From Piscinibacter sp. XHJ-5 (lineage in GTDB: Bacteria; Pseudomonadota; Gammaproteobacteria; Burkholderiales; Burkholderiaceae_C): a stretch of DNA of 64,000 nucleotides. The translations under genes were made by a program, and so were the position numbers. The stretch lies in contig NZ_CP123228.1 in NCBI RefSeq assembly GCF_029855045.1, positions 2,604,001 through 2,668,000 of the forward strand. Direction: 5' to 3'. This document shows positions 34,816-44,189 of the stretch, piece by piece. Numbering within the stretch: position 1 is the first letter of the stretch; every line of letters starts with the position of its first letter. The notes beneath the pieces were generated by a model. That model was not told the DNA's origin. It saw nothing but the letters and a program-made list of their open reading frames with translations, and made no database searches.

Positions 34816-35702
34816 CGCTTGCTCAACTGCAGGCGATCGGCGCCCAGCACGTCCACGCTGGCCGTGCGTCCCATGATCAGCCTGCGGTCCTCGGGCAGCG
34901 TGTCCAGCCGCACGCGAACGGGGATGCGCTGCGCGAGGCGCACCCAGTTGAACGTGGGGTTCACGTTGGCCAGCAGGTTCGAGCTCGGGCCGCGCTCACG
35001 ATCCTCGATGCCGGCGGCGATGCTGTCCACATGCCCGTAGAGGGGCTCGCTCTCGCCGATCAGGCGCACCCGCACGGCGTTGCCGACCTGCACGCGCGCG
35101 ATCTTCGTCTCCTCGAAATAGCCCATGACGTGGATCGAGTCCTTGTCGACCAGGGCCATGACCGCCCGCCCCGTCGTGGCATAGGCTCCCGGGCGCAGGT
35201 CCAGGTTCGTGACCCAGCCGTCCACCGGCGCCACGACGCGCGTGCGCGCGAGGTTCACCTTGGCGTTGTCGACGGCGGCGAGCGCCTGGGCCAGCGACGC
35301 ATTGAGCTGGTCCAGCTTCTGCCCGCTTTGCTCGCCGGTCTCCGCCGGCACCAGGTCGCCCAGCGCATGGTTTCGACGGTCCTCGCGCTGCGCCTGCGCG
35401 AGCTGCGACTTGAGGCCGCGAACCGACGCCTCGGCCTGGGCCAACGCAATGCGCGGGCGCACCGAGTCGACGGTGAACAGCAGGTCGCCCTTGTGCACGG
35501 CCTGGTTGTCGTGCACGGCAATGTGCTCGACGATGCCCGAGACGTCCGGAGCGATCTGCACCACGTCGGCTCGCACACGGCCGTCGCGTGTCCAGGGCGC
35601 CTCGCGATAGTGCTGCCACAGTCCGAAGCTCGCCCAGGCGCCGGCCGCGACGATGGCGACAGTGGCGCCCACCTTGAGAATGCGTTGGACCGGTATCTCC
35701 AT
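34812..35702 (-). CDS. HlyD-family periplasmic adaptor (AaeA-like)
   Basis: 296 residues from ATG 35702. One N-terminal membrane helix (VGATVAIVAAGAWASFGLWQ) is followed by lipoyl/barrel-sandwich halves (VRADVVQIAPDVSGIVEHIA and ARTRVVAPVDGWVTNLDLRP) around a coiled coil (residues 95-150), and a beta-barrel FEETKIARVQVGNAVRVRL. It matches p-hydroxybenzoate efflux adaptors that join a FUSC/AaeB pump with an outer-membrane channel. Neighbours are DUF1656 (7-base gap) and the outer-membrane factor (ATGA overlap). Confidence 0.92.
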   Translation of the reverse strand: MEIPVQRILKVGATVAIVAAGAWASFGLWQHYREAPWTRDGRVRADVVQIAPDVSGIVEHIAVHDNQAVHKGDLLFTVDSVRPRIALAQAEASVRGLKSQLAQAQREDRRNHALGDLVPAETGEQSGQKLDQLNASLAQALAAVDNAKVNLARTRVVAPVDGWVTNLDLRPGAYATTGRAVMALVDKDSIHVMGYFEETKIARVQVGNAVRVRLIGESEPLYGHVDSIAAGIEDRERGPSSNLLANVNPTFNWVRLAQRIPVRVRLDTLPEDRRLIMGRTASVDVLGADRLQLSKR

Positions 35703-35709
35703 CGTTGCT

Positions 35710-35940
35710 TCATCCCAGCAGGTAGACCAGATGCTCCTGGAAATGCGTGGCCGCGAGGGCCAACGCCAACCAGAGCACCGCGAACAGGGCGAGATCGACC
35801 AGCGGCGGATGCCAGACCCACCGGTACGCACCGAGGGCGACCAGCACGCGGCGCAGGATCGTCAACGCCGCGACGGCGACGAGCGCGGTGATCAGCGCCA
35901 CATCGAAGAACAGGCCGAACAGATTGATGTCGGCGATCAC
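35710..35940 (-). CDS. DUF1656 small membrane protein (AaeX-like)
   Basis: 76 residues from GTG 35940, which overlaps the FUSC stop (GTGA). Two membrane helices flank the conserved loop (FFDVALITALVAVAALTILR, then GAYRWVWHPPLVDLALFAVL). The WHPPLVDLALF motif is diagnostic of DUF1656, the small subunit found between AaeB and AaeA in aromatic-acid efflux operons. The longer open frame in this region is an artefact antisense to FUSC similarity. Confidence 0.9.
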   Translation of the reverse strand: MIADINLFGLFFDVALITALVAVAALTILRRVLVALGAYRWVWHPPLVDLALFAVLWLALALAATHFQEHLVYLLG

Positions 35941-37988
35941 GCAGGGGCCCCGTTCGCGGTTGAGGTGACGCGGCTCGGCGGAAAAAGTCCCAGCCGCAGG
36001 CCTGTCGCTGCCGTGAGCCCCTGCACGCGCAGAGCATCCGGATCGGACTCGACCAGCCTCGCGATGGCGCGGTCGATGGAGTCCAGGATGGTCGCCGCCG
36101 GGGCGATGTCCGGGCGTTCCAGACGTTGCCGGAAGTGAACCCCGATCTGCGTCAACGCGCTCTCGATGGCGGTGCGCACTTCCGGCTTCGCTGCCAGGCC
36201 CGCGTGACGCAGATCGAGCATGTTCACGCCGATCCTCAGATCGTCCAGCGCGCGCCCGGCCTGGGCTCGCAGCACGCCGCTCGTTGCGGCCATGCGCGGC
36301 AGCAGCAAGCCGATGCGGTCGAGCATGCGGCTGCCCCACGCCGCGCGGGAGAGCCCGTTCGTGTCGTCCGCCATGGCCGCGAGGTCGCGCCATGCTGCAC
36401 GCAGCAGCCTGCGCACCCGGGTCTCCGCGCCGATGACGCGGACCAGCGAGGTGACGACCAGCGCCACGGTGGAGCCCAGCACTGCTGCCATGGCCGTCGT
36501 CGTGAAGCTCCAGAAGTCGCCGGTCTGCATCGGCTGCAGGGCCACGAGGGTGAGCCAGATGATCGCGACGCCGAGGGCCGCCAGCCCCAACCTGGGCGTT
36601 GCGAGGTAGAGCGCGATGACGAAGAACAGCGGAGCCACCGCCAAGGCCAGCTCGACTGGACCGTCGAGCACCGGAAGGACCGCAAACACGTAGACCGCCG
36701 CGATGGGGATGGCGCCCAGCACCGCGGCACCGAGCAGCACCTTCTGGCCGGGACGCGGATCGTCGAGGGCCGCGAAAATCGAGCTCGACGAAGCGGCGAG
36801 GCCGACGGCCGCGGCACCCTGGTCCCAACCGAGCGTCCAGCAGATCGCACCGGCGACCACCACCGCCAACGACGCGGTCAGGCCTGACCATGCCGCCAGG
36901 GCGTGGTCGACGTGGCGGGGGTGCCGGGAGGCGTCCGCGAGCAGCCTGCGGATGCCACCCTCCGGAATGCTCTCGCTGTCGTCGAGATGCTGCAACAGGC
37001 TCAAGGAGTCGTTCCAGACGGCCAGCAGTTCGGCGAGCCTTTCCATTGCGCCGATCAGGAGCAGCTCGCTGTTCGCAAGCTCGGGCTGCTCCGCGTCGAT
37101 CAGAGCCTTGCCCGATGCGCCCAGACGAACGGCATCGGCCCGGGTGAGCGGTCGCTCGAGATGGAGCCGGACTGCCTTGAGGTGTGCATCGACTTTTGAC
37201 CCCAAGCGAGCATCGGTCGCCCGGATCGCCGGCAGCCGGTCTTCCACGCCGGCCAGGAGCGGCAGCAGCGCGAGCAGCCGCTCCTCGAGAGCGGTCACGA
37301 TGGCGATGTCCCGCGCGGTGATGCCCGGCTCGAAACGCAGATGGACGGCCAGGTTGCCCATCTCGGCCAGATCGGCGCCGAGACGCTCACGCGCGCGCCG
37401 TTGCGCGTCATCGGTCGGATCCGGCCCCAGCCCCTCCAGGAGCCAGCGTCTGGCGTCGCCGACGGTGGCGTGCACCCTGGCGACGAGGAGCGGCTTGACG
37501 CTACGGGGCGCGAAAACCGTGTGCACGGCCATCGACAGGGCCGCGCCCAGTGCGATCTCCTCCGCGCGCCACAGGGCCACGTCGAAGATGGACGATGGAT
37601 TGTTGGCCATCGGCATGCCGATCAAGGGCAAGGTGTACGCCGCCAGCAGGAACACATAGCTGCGTGGGCTGCGGTCCAGCAGCGACAGATAGAGGCACAG
37701 CCCGACCCACCCCGCCACGCCCAGGAGAAGCAACTCAGGCGCGGCGATGAAAGCAGGGATGACGAAGAGGGTGCCTGCGACGCCCAGCAGCGTTCCCAGG
37801 GCTCGATAGACCGAGCGCGAAACGACCGCTCCGGCTGCCGCCCCGAGCTGTTGACTCGTCAGGAAGACTGTCAGTACGGCCCATCCGGGATTGGTCAGGT
37901 TGAACCACAGCGCCAGCAACACGGCGGCGATGGCCGCCGCCGCTGTCTTGATCGCGAAGGCAACGCCACGAGCATTGAACGCATTCAT
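35937..37988 (-). CDS. FUSC-family aromatic-acid efflux pump (AaeB-like)
   Basis: 683 residues from ATG 37988. Two membrane bundles (about 10-170: IKTAAAAIAAVLLALWFNLT, SVYRALGTLLGVAGTLFVIP; about 350-500: LAVVVAGAICWTLGWDQGAA) each precede a cytoplasmic helical domain, as in AaeB/YccS. The protein exports hydroxylated aromatic acids or similar. It heads a four-gene operon (FUSC, DUF1656, HlyD, outer-membrane factor). Upstream are two copies of the CGAYACCAARGTATYG dyad, shared with the adjacent two-component modules, so the pump is probably under their control. Confidence 0.92.
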   Translation of the reverse strand: MNAFNARGVAFAIKTAAAAIAAVLLALWFNLTNPGWAVLTVFLTSQQLGAAAGAVVSRSVYRALGTLLGVAGTLFVIPAFIAAPELLLLGVAGWVGLCLYLSLLDRSPRSYVFLLAAYTLPLIGMPMANNPSSIFDVALWRAEEIALGAALSMAVHTVFAPRSVKPLLVARVHATVGDARRWLLEGLGPDPTDDAQRRARERLGADLAEMGNLAVHLRFEPGITARDIAIVTALEERLLALLPLLAGVEDRLPAIRATDARLGSKVDAHLKAVRLHLERPLTRADAVRLGASGKALIDAEQPELANSELLLIGAMERLAELLAVWNDSLSLLQHLDDSESIPEGGIRRLLADASRHPRHVDHALAAWSGLTASLAVVVAGAICWTLGWDQGAAAVGLAASSSSIFAALDDPRPGQKVLLGAAVLGAIPIAAVYVFAVLPVLDGPVELALAVAPLFFVIALYLATPRLGLAALGVAIIWLTLVALQPMQTGDFWSFTTTAMAAVLGSTVALVVTSLVRVIGAETRVRRLLRAAWRDLAAMADDTNGLSRAAWGSRMLDRIGLLLPRMAATSGVLRAQAGRALDDLRIGVNMLDLRHAGLAAKPEVRTAIESALTQIGVHFRQRLERPDIAPAATILDSIDRAIARLVESDPDALRVQGLTAATGLRLGLFPPSRVTSTANGAPA

Positions 37989-38043
37989 GAGAGAAGCGAT
38001 CTGACCGCAACCGGTGGCGCCGATCCATTGCACGTTGGTGTCG

Positions 38044-38102
38044 ACCGATACCAAAGCATCACCGTGGCACCGGAAGCAGACCGACACCAAAGTATCGTTT
38101 AC
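38044..38102. promoter_or_regulatory. two copies of the CGAYACCAARGTATYG dyad, FUSC/regulator divergent promoter
   Basis: Copy A, CGATACCAAAGCATCA (38046-38061), and copy B, CGACACCAAAGTATCG (38082-38097), are 36 bases apart centre to centre between the FUSC start (37988) and the receiver-only gene (38156). Copy B is a near-perfect inverted repeat, CGACAC-CAAA-GTATCG. Two further copies are at 38567 and 44638. Spacing of about 3.5 helical turns suggests binding on nearly the same side. The regulator is not identified. Confidence 0.6.
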
Positions 38103-38155
38103 CTCGGCCATCGCTCGGTGCATTCTTCCGCTCAGGGGGTGCAGCAAGGACCGTC

Positions 38156-38536
38156 ATGAAGCCGTCGGCTGAACCTGCGTTGATTTCCGTCGTCGATGAC
38201 GATGAATCGGTGCGCGAGGCGCTGCCTGATCTGCTGGGCGAATTCGGATTCGCGGCCCACGCGTTTTCGTCGGCCGCGGAATTTCTCGCGTCGGGCCACC
38301 TCGAGAGGACAGAGTGCCTCCTGCTCGACGTCGCGATGCCCGGGATGACGGGGCCGGAGCTGCAACTTGAGTTGAAGCGCCGCGGTGTGGGCATCCCGAT
38401 CGTGTTCATCACCGCACACAGCGACGAAGGCCTGCGTCCGCGGCTCATCGCGCAGGGTGCTGTGGAGTGCCTGTCGAAGCCTTTCAGCGACACGGCGCTT
38501 TTCGACGCCGTGACGACCGCCTTGTCTTCGAAATAG
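38156..38536 (+). CDS. receiver-only response regulator (FixJ-like N-terminal domain)
   Basis: 126 residues, a single CheY-like domain: SVVDDDESVREALPDLLGEF, phospho-acceptor D58 (LLLDVAMPGMTGPELQ), T in VFITAHSDEG and K in ECLSKPFSDTAL. No DNA-binding domain follows. It resembles the receiver half of FixJ. It precedes the giant kinase gene by 98 bases and is a clear paralogue of the 44190 receiver. Likely a phosphate relay or sink partner of the adjacent kinases. Confidence 0.92.
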   Translation: MKPSAEPALISVVDDDESVREALPDLLGEFGFAAHAFSSAAEFLASGHLERTECLLLDVAMPGMTGPELQLELKRRGVGIPIVFITAHSDEGLRPRLIAQGAVECLSKPFSDTALFDAVTTALSSK

Positions 38537-38563
38537 ACGAACCCCGCCGCGCGCGGCGGCGAC

Positions 38564-38590
38564 AACCGACACCAAGGTATTGTTTACGAC
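38564..38590 (+). promoter_or_regulatory. third copy of the dyad motif, upstream of the giant kinase
   Basis: CGACACCAAGGTATTG at 38567-38582 (followed by TTTACGAC) matches copy B (38082) at 14 of 16 positions, and also shares the following TTTAC. It lies 31 bases after the receiver gene and 52 bases before the kinase ATG (38635), consistent with a separate promoter for the kinase. Confidence 0.6.
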
Positions 38591-38634
38591 GGCCACACGT
38601 CGGCGCATGCTCGAGAGTCGGCGGAGCGACTTCG

Positions 38635-41600
38635 ATGAACCTACCCCTCGAGGCGTATTGCCCCATCGTGCCAACCGTGGACGGCGACGCCGCCATGGAG
38701 GTGCTGTGGCAGGACAGCGAGCGTGTCGTCCGGCGCGGGTGCCTTCCGTCGGCCGCAGGCCAGCGGCCGGTCCTGGCCGTGACGCTCGCCGAGGAGCACC
38801 CGGCTGCCGCGAGCCTGGATCGCCTCGCACACGAGTACGCGTTGCGTGACGACCTCGACGCCGAGTGGGCCCTGCGCCCCTTGCAGCTGGTGGGCGGGTC
38901 GCAGAAGCGTGTGCTGCTGTTGGAAGATCAGGGCGGCGAACCGCTCGAGCGGCTGCTCGGGACCCCCATGGAGGTCGGGCGCTTCCTGCACATCGCCGTC
39001 GGGATGACGGCCGCCCTGGCCTGCGTGCACGCTCGCGGCCTTGTTCACAAGGACATCAAGCCTGCCCACGTGTTCGTCGATGCCGCCGACCATGTGCGGC
39101 TCACCGGCTTCGGCATTGCATCGCGGCTGCCACGCGAGCGCCAGGCGCCCGAAGCGCCCGAGGTGATCGCCGGGACGCTCGCCTACATGGCGCCGGAGCA
39201 GACGGGGCGAATGAACCGCTCGATCGACTCGCGAAGCGACCTTTACGCGCTGGGGATCACGTTCTACCAAATGCTCACCGGGAGACTGCCGTTCACTGCG
39301 TCCGATCCCATGGCGTGGGTGCACGCGCACATCGCCAGGCGGCCTGTGCCGCCGGCGGAGCGGGTGCAGATGCCCGCCGTTCTGTCGGCCGTCGTCATGA
39401 AGCTGCTCGCCAAGACGGCGGAGGACCGATACCAGACCGCGGCGGGCGTGAACGTCGATCTGCAACGCTGTTTGAGCATGTACGAGGCGAGCGACGCCAT
39501 CGAAGCGTTTCCGCTCGGCGCCCACGACATTCCGGACGTGCTGCGCATTCCCGAGAAGCTGTACGGACGCGAGCCGGAGGTGGCCACGCTGTTGGCCGCC
39601 TTCGAACGCGTCGTTTCGCAAGGCGCGCCGGAGCTGGTCCTGGTGTCGGGGTATTCCGGCATCGGCAAGTCCTCGGTCGTCAACGAGCTGCACAAGGTCA
39701 TCGTTCCCCCGCGAGGCCTTTTCGCGTCGGGCAAGTTCGAGCAGTACCGGCGTGACGTTCCCTATTCCACGCTGGCCCAGGCATTCCAGACGCTCGTGCG
39801 CCAGGTGCTTGCCAGGAACGAAGCCGAAGTCGACCAGTGGCGCGAGGCCATGCGGGAGGCGCTGGGCAGCAACGCCGAGCTCATGGTTCGGCTCATTCCC
39901 GAGCTGGAGCTCCTGATCGGAAAGCCGCCACCGGTTCCAGAGCTTCCGCCGCAGGAAGCACAGGCCCGGTTCCAGCGAGTGTTCCGCCGGCTGCTCGGCG
40001 TGTTCGCGCGGCCCGAACATCCCCTGGTGCTGTTTCTCGACGATCTGCAGTGGCTGGACACGGCGAGCCTGACGTTGCTGGCCGACTTCGCCACGCAAAC
40101 TGAAGTGCGTCATCTCCTGCTTGTGGGCGCGTACAGGGACAACGAGGTCGATTCGTCCCACCCGTTGATGCGCAGCCTCGACGCCATCCGAAACGCCGGC
40201 GGATCCATCAGTGCGATCGTGCTGGCGCCCCTGGCACTTCGCGACCTCCGTGCCCTGATCGCCGATTCGCTGCATGGCGAAAATGATTGCGCGTCGCCGC
40301 TGGCAGATCTGGTCCATGAAAAGACCGCCGGCAATCCGTTCTTCGCGATCCAGTTTCTGGGTGCACTCGCGGAGGAGAAGCTCCTGACCTTCAACGCAGG
40401 CGATGGGACTTGGGTCGCGGACCTCGAGCGTATCCACGCGAAGGGGTACACCGACAACGTCGTCGACCTGGTGATCGGCAAGTTGCACCGGCTGCCGGCT
40501 GACACGCGGGAAGGTCTGAAACACCTCGCTTGCCTGGGAAGCCTCGCAGGGTCTGCCATCCTGGGCCGCATCTTCGGAGAATCGGCGGACCTGATGCAGG
40601 CGTCGCTGTGGCCCGCGGTTCGCGACGGCCTGCTCTTGCGCATGCCCGGAAGCTACGCCTTCGTGCATGACCGCGTGCAGGAAGCTGCCTACTCGTTGAT
40701 CTCGCAGCGCAGCCGGCCGGAGTTCCATCTGCGCATCGGGCGTGCCTTGCTGGCCTCCATGCGCGCGGACGAGGTCAACGACGTGGTCGACCAGTTCAAC
40801 CGCGGGGCCTCGCTGCTGGCGGATCCGCATGAGCGCGAGCAGATCGCGGAGCTCAACCTCCGCGCGGGACGCAGGGCGAAATCTTCGACGGCTTATGCCT
40901 CCGCCTGCACTTACCTGGCCGCCGGCGCGGCGCTGCTTCCCGAGAACGCGTGGAGCCGACGCTACGAACTTGCCTTCGCGTTGTGTCTCGAGCGGGCCGA
41001 ATGCGAGTACCTGAGCGGCAACTTCGACGCGGCCGAGGCGTTGATCGTGCAACTGCTCGCGCGCGCCGCATCGAACATCGACAAGGCCGCTGTCTACCGG
41101 CTCGAGGTCGACCTGCACGTGACGCGCTCGGAGAACCCGAAGGCCGTCGAGAGCGCGCTGGCCTGCCTGGCGCTGTTCGGCATCGTCATCCCGGCGCATC
41201 CCACCGCCGAACAGGTGGACGCGGAGTTCGAGCGTGTTTGGCGCAACCTGGCCGGCCGACCCATCGAAGACCTCCTGCATCTGCGCGAGATGACGGACCC
41301 CGCGCAGCGAGCGGCGATGGGAGTGCTCGGGTTGCTTTTCGCACCGGCCTACTTCACCGACGCCAACCTCGTGCAACTGCACCTGTCGTACTTGGTGAAC
41401 ATGACCCTGGAGCATGGGACGAGCGACGCTTCGGCCCACGGCTATGCGTGGTTCGGCGTCGTTGTCGGTACGCGCCTCGGTCGGTACACGGACGGCTATC
41501 GCTTCGCCAGGCTGGCCTGCGATCTCGTGGAGAAACTCGGGCTCGTGGCTTACAAGGCGAAGGTCTATTTCCCCACCGAATTGACGGCCCTCTGGGCACA

Positions 41601-44172
41601 GCCGGTTGCCACCGCGATCGACTACATCCGAGGCGCCCACCGCGCTGCCGTCGAGAACGGCGACCTCACCATCGCCTGCTACAGCTGCAACCACGCGGTC
41701 ACCGATCTGCTGCTTCGGGGCGATCCTCTCGACGAAGTGTGGCGCGAAACCGAGCGTGGCCTCGAATTCGCCCGCAAGGCGAAATTCCGCGACGTGGCGG
41801 ACATCATCGTGGCGCAACAGCGGTTCATCCAGGCCATGCGCGGGCGCACGACGACGTTCTCCAGTTTCAGCGACCCCGGTTTCGACGAGGCCGTCTTCGA
41901 GGCGGAGCTGACCGGCGAACGCATGGCCACCATGGTGTGCTGGTACTGGATCATCAAGCTGCAGGCGCGCTTCCTTGCCGGCGATCACGGCGCCGCACTC
42001 GATGCGAGCGCAAAGGCCAAGGCGCTCCTCTGGTCTTCGGATGGCCACATCCAGGTCTTCGACTACCACTTCTATACCGCGCTTTCGATCTGCGCGGCCT
42101 GGCGAGACCTCGCTGCGGAACGGCAAGGATCGGTGAGCGACGCGGTGCGAGAGCACCTGGACCGGCTCGCGGATTGGGCCGCCAACGGTGCCGTGACCTT
42201 CCGCGACCGGCATGCGCTGCTGCAGGCGGAGATCGCGCGCGTCGAAGGACGGGTGATCGAGGCCGAGCGGCAGTACGAGGAAGCCATCGGCCTGTCACGT
42301 GAGCACCGGTTCGTTCAGAACGAAGCGCTCGCCAGGGAGCTCGCCGGACGCTTCTATGCGGAACGCGGTTTCGCGGACATCGGCGAGCTCTACCTGCGCA
42401 AGGCTCGGCACTGCTATCTGCGCTGGGGAGCCGCCGGCAAGGTGCGGCAACTGGACGAAAGCTCACCGGGCCTGCGGGAGCAGGAGCACGAACCCGCTGC
42501 CATGGGGACGATCGGAGCGCCGGTGGAGCAGCTCGATCTGGCCACCGTGATCAAGGTGTCCCAGGCGGTTTCCGGCGAGATCGTGCTCGAGAGGATGCTC
42601 GACACGCTGATGCGCACGGCGATCGAACATGCGGGCGCCGAGCGCGGGCTGCTGATCCTGGCCCAGGCGGAGGGGCAAAGGATCGTGGCGGAGGCCACCA
42701 CCGCGGGCGACACCGTCGTCGTCCAGGTGGCGGCGCGGTCCGTGGCCGCGGCCGTCCTGCCGCAGTCCGTCCTGCAGTACGTTCTGCGCACGCACGAGAG
42801 CGTGATCCTCGGCGACGCGGTGGCACAGGGGCCGTTTGCCACCGACCCTTATGTGCGCGAGCGCGAGGCCCGGTCGATCCTTTGCCTGCCGCTGCTGAAT
42901 CGGGCCAAGCCCATCGGGGTGCTCTATCTCGAAAACAACCTGGCGGCGCACGTGTTCGCGCCGAGCCGCATCGCGGTACTGAAGCTGCTCGCCTCCGAGG
43001 CTGCGATCTCGCTGGAAAACACGCGCCTGTACCATGACCTCGCCGAACGCGAAGCGCGGATCCGGCGCCTGGTGGATGCCAACATCATCGGCATCATCAT
43101 CTGGGATTTCGCCGGCTGCATCCTCGATGCCAACGACGCGTTCCTTCGCATGGTGGGCTACGACCGCGAGGACCTCGTTTCGGGACGCATGCGCTGGACG
43201 GACCTGACCCCGCCCGAATGGCAGGAGCGCGATTCGCGCGAGCTCGTGCCCGAACTGAAATACGCGGGGAGTCTGCAGCCCTACGAGAAGGAGTATTTCC
43301 GCAAGGATGGCAGCCGCGTGCCTGTGCTGATCGGCGCGGCGAGCTTCGAGGCCGGCAACGAGGGCGTTGCTTTCGTGCTCGACCTGACGGAGCGCAAGCG
43401 TGCGGAAGCCGAAGCCCGTGACAGCGAGCGCCGTCACCACGAGATGCAGATGCGGCTCGCCGACGCGAACCGGCTCGCAAGCATCGGCCAGTTGTCCGCA
43501 TCGATCGCGCACGAGATCAACCAGCCGCTCGCGGGCATCGTCGCCAACGCCAACACCTGCGTGCGCCGGCTGGATGCCGACCCGCCGAACAACGCGGGCG
43601 CCGCCGAAGCGGCCAGGCGACTGATCCGCGATGCCAACCGCGCCTCGGAGGTCATCACGCGGCTGCGGGCCCTGTTCGGCAAGAAGGAGACGGCCACCGA
43701 GTGGGTGGACGTGGGCGAGACCGCACGCGAGGTGGTCGCGCTCTCGGCGACGGCGCTGCAGCACGAGCGCGTGGCGCTGCGCTGTGACTTCGCGCGGGAC
43801 CTTCCCCTCGTGAAGGCCGACCGCGTCCAGCTGCAGCAGGTGATCATGAACCTCGTGCGCAACGCGGCCGACGCGATGAGCGGCGTGGACGAAAGTGCGC
43901 GGGAGCTGGCCATCCGCACCGAACGCGACGAGGAAACCCACGTGCGGCTGACCGTCCAGGACACCGGCGTGGGACTCGACCCGCAGTGCGTCGACAAGCT
44001 GTTCGAGGCGTTCTACACGACCAAGAGCGGCGGCATGGGCATCGGACTGTCGGTCAGCCGCTCGATCATCGAGCGGCACCAGGGCCGCCTCTGGGCGGAA
44101 TCGAACGACGGACCGGGTGCGCGCTTCTCGTTCTCGCTTCCGGTCCCGCAGGCCAAGGACGCGCCCAGCTGA
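38635..44172 (+). CDS. multidomain sensor kinase: degenerate Ser/Thr kinase, AAA/STAND ATPase, helical repeats, GAF, PAS, HisKA, HATPase_c
   Basis: 1,845 residues from ATG 38635. Order: protein-kinase-like fold (about 1-290; HKDIKP at 138-143, MAPEQTGRMNRSIDSRSDLY); AAA/STAND ATPase (YGREPEV at 310, P-loop GYSGIGKSS 339-347, Walker B LVLFLDDLQWLD near 465-475); helical TPR-like region (about 780-1270); GAF (about 1300-1460); PAS (about 1475-1600, DLTERKRAE); HisKA with H1626 in SIAHEINQPL; HATPase ending SNDGPGARFSFSLP. The protein has no membrane helix, so it is cytoplasmic. The kinase-like domain lacks the ATP Lys (PVLAVT at 45-50), the catalytic-loop Asn (H145) and the DFG Asp (GFG 158-160), so it is probably a pseudokinase scaffold. 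Confidence 0.92.
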   Translation: MNLPLEAYCPIVPTVDGDAAMEVLWQDSERVVRRGCLPSAAGQRPVLAVTLAEEHPAAASLDRLAHEYALRDDLDAEWALRPLQLVGGSQKRVLLLEDQGGEPLERLLGTPMEVGRFLHIAVGMTAALACVHARGLVHKDIKPAHVFVDAADHVRLTGFGIASRLPRERQAPEAPEVIAGTLAYMAPEQTGRMNRSIDSRSDLYALGITFYQMLTGRLPFTASDPMAWVHAHIARRPVPPAERVQMPAVLSAVVMKLLAKTAEDRYQTAAGVNVDLQRCLSMYEASDAIEAFPLGAHDIPDVLRIPEKLYGREPEVATLLAAFERVVSQGAPELVLVSGYSGIGKSSVVNELHKVIVPPRGLFASGKFEQYRRDVPYSTLAQAFQTLVRQVLARNEAEVDQWREAMREALGSNAELMVRLIPELELLIGKPPPVPELPPQEAQARFQRVFRRLLGVFARPEHPLVLFLDDLQWLDTASLTLLADFATQTEVRHLLLVGAYRDNEVDSSHPLMRSLDAIRNAGGSISAIVLAPLALRDLRALIADSLHGENDCASPLADLVHEKTAGNPFFAIQFLGALAEEKLLTFNAGDGTWVADLERIHAKGYTDNVVDLVIGKLHRLPADTREGLKHLACLGSLAGSAILGRIFGESADLMQASLWPAVRDGLLLRMPGSYAFVHDRVQEAAYSLISQRSRPEFHLRIGRALLASMRADEVNDVVDQFNRGASLLADPHEREQIAELNLRAGRRAKSSTAYASACTYLAAGAALLPENAWSRRYELAFALCLERAECEYLSGNFDAAEALIVQLLARAASNIDKAAVYRLEVDLHVTRSENPKAVESALACLALFGIVIPAHPTAEQVDAEFERVWRNLAGRPIEDLLHLREMTDPAQRAAMGVLGLLFAPAYFTDANLVQLHLSYLVNMTLEHGTSDASAHGYAWFGVVVGTRLGRYTDGYRFARLACDLVEKLGLVAYKAKVYFPTELTALWAQPVATAIDYIRGAHRAAVENGDLTIACYSCNHAVTDLLLRGDPLDEVWRETERGLEFARKAKFRDVADIIVAQQRFIQAMRGRTTTFSSFSDPGFDEAVFEAELTGERMATMVCWYWIIKLQARFLAGDHGAALDASAKAKALLWSSDGHIQVFDYHFYTALSICAAWRDLAAERQGSVSDAVREHLDRLADWAANGAVTFRDRHALLQAEIARVEGRVIEAERQYEEAIGLSREHRFVQNEALARELAGRFYAERGFADIGELYLRKARHCYLRWGAAGKVRQLDESSPGLREQEHEPAAMGTIGAPVEQLDLATVIKVSQAVSGEIVLERMLDTLMRTAIEHAGAERGLLILAQAEGQRIVAEATTAGDTVVVQVAARSVAAAVLPQSVLQYVLRTHESVILGDAVAQGPFATDPYVREREARSILCLPLLNRAKPIGVLYLENNLAAHVFAPSRIAVLKLLASEAAISLENTRLYHDLAEREARIRRLVDANIIGIIIWDFAGCILDANDAFLRMVGYDREDLVSGRMRWTDLTPPEWQERDSRELVPELKYAGSLQPYEKEYFRKDGSRVPVLIGAASFEAGNEGVAFVLDLTERKRAEAEARDSERRHHEMQMRLADANRLASIGQLSASIAHEINQPLAGIVANANTCVRRLDADPPNNAGAAEAARRLIRDANRASEVITRLRALFGKKETATEWVDVGETAREVVALSATALQHERVALRCDFARDLPLVKADRVQLQQVIMNLVRNAADAMSGVDESARELAIRTERDEETHVRLTVQDTGVGLDPQCVDKLFEAFYTTKSGGMGIGLSVSRSIIERHQGRLWAESNDGPGARFSFSLPVPQAKDAPS

Positions 44173-44189
44173 GCCGCGGCCGCGCCGGA

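Noticed and set aside
38641..42213. 1,190-residue open frame on the minus strand
   Set aside because: It is antisense to the giant kinase gene. Its composition (Arg/His/Gln-rich, no domain pattern) is typical of long shadow frames in GC-rich DNA.
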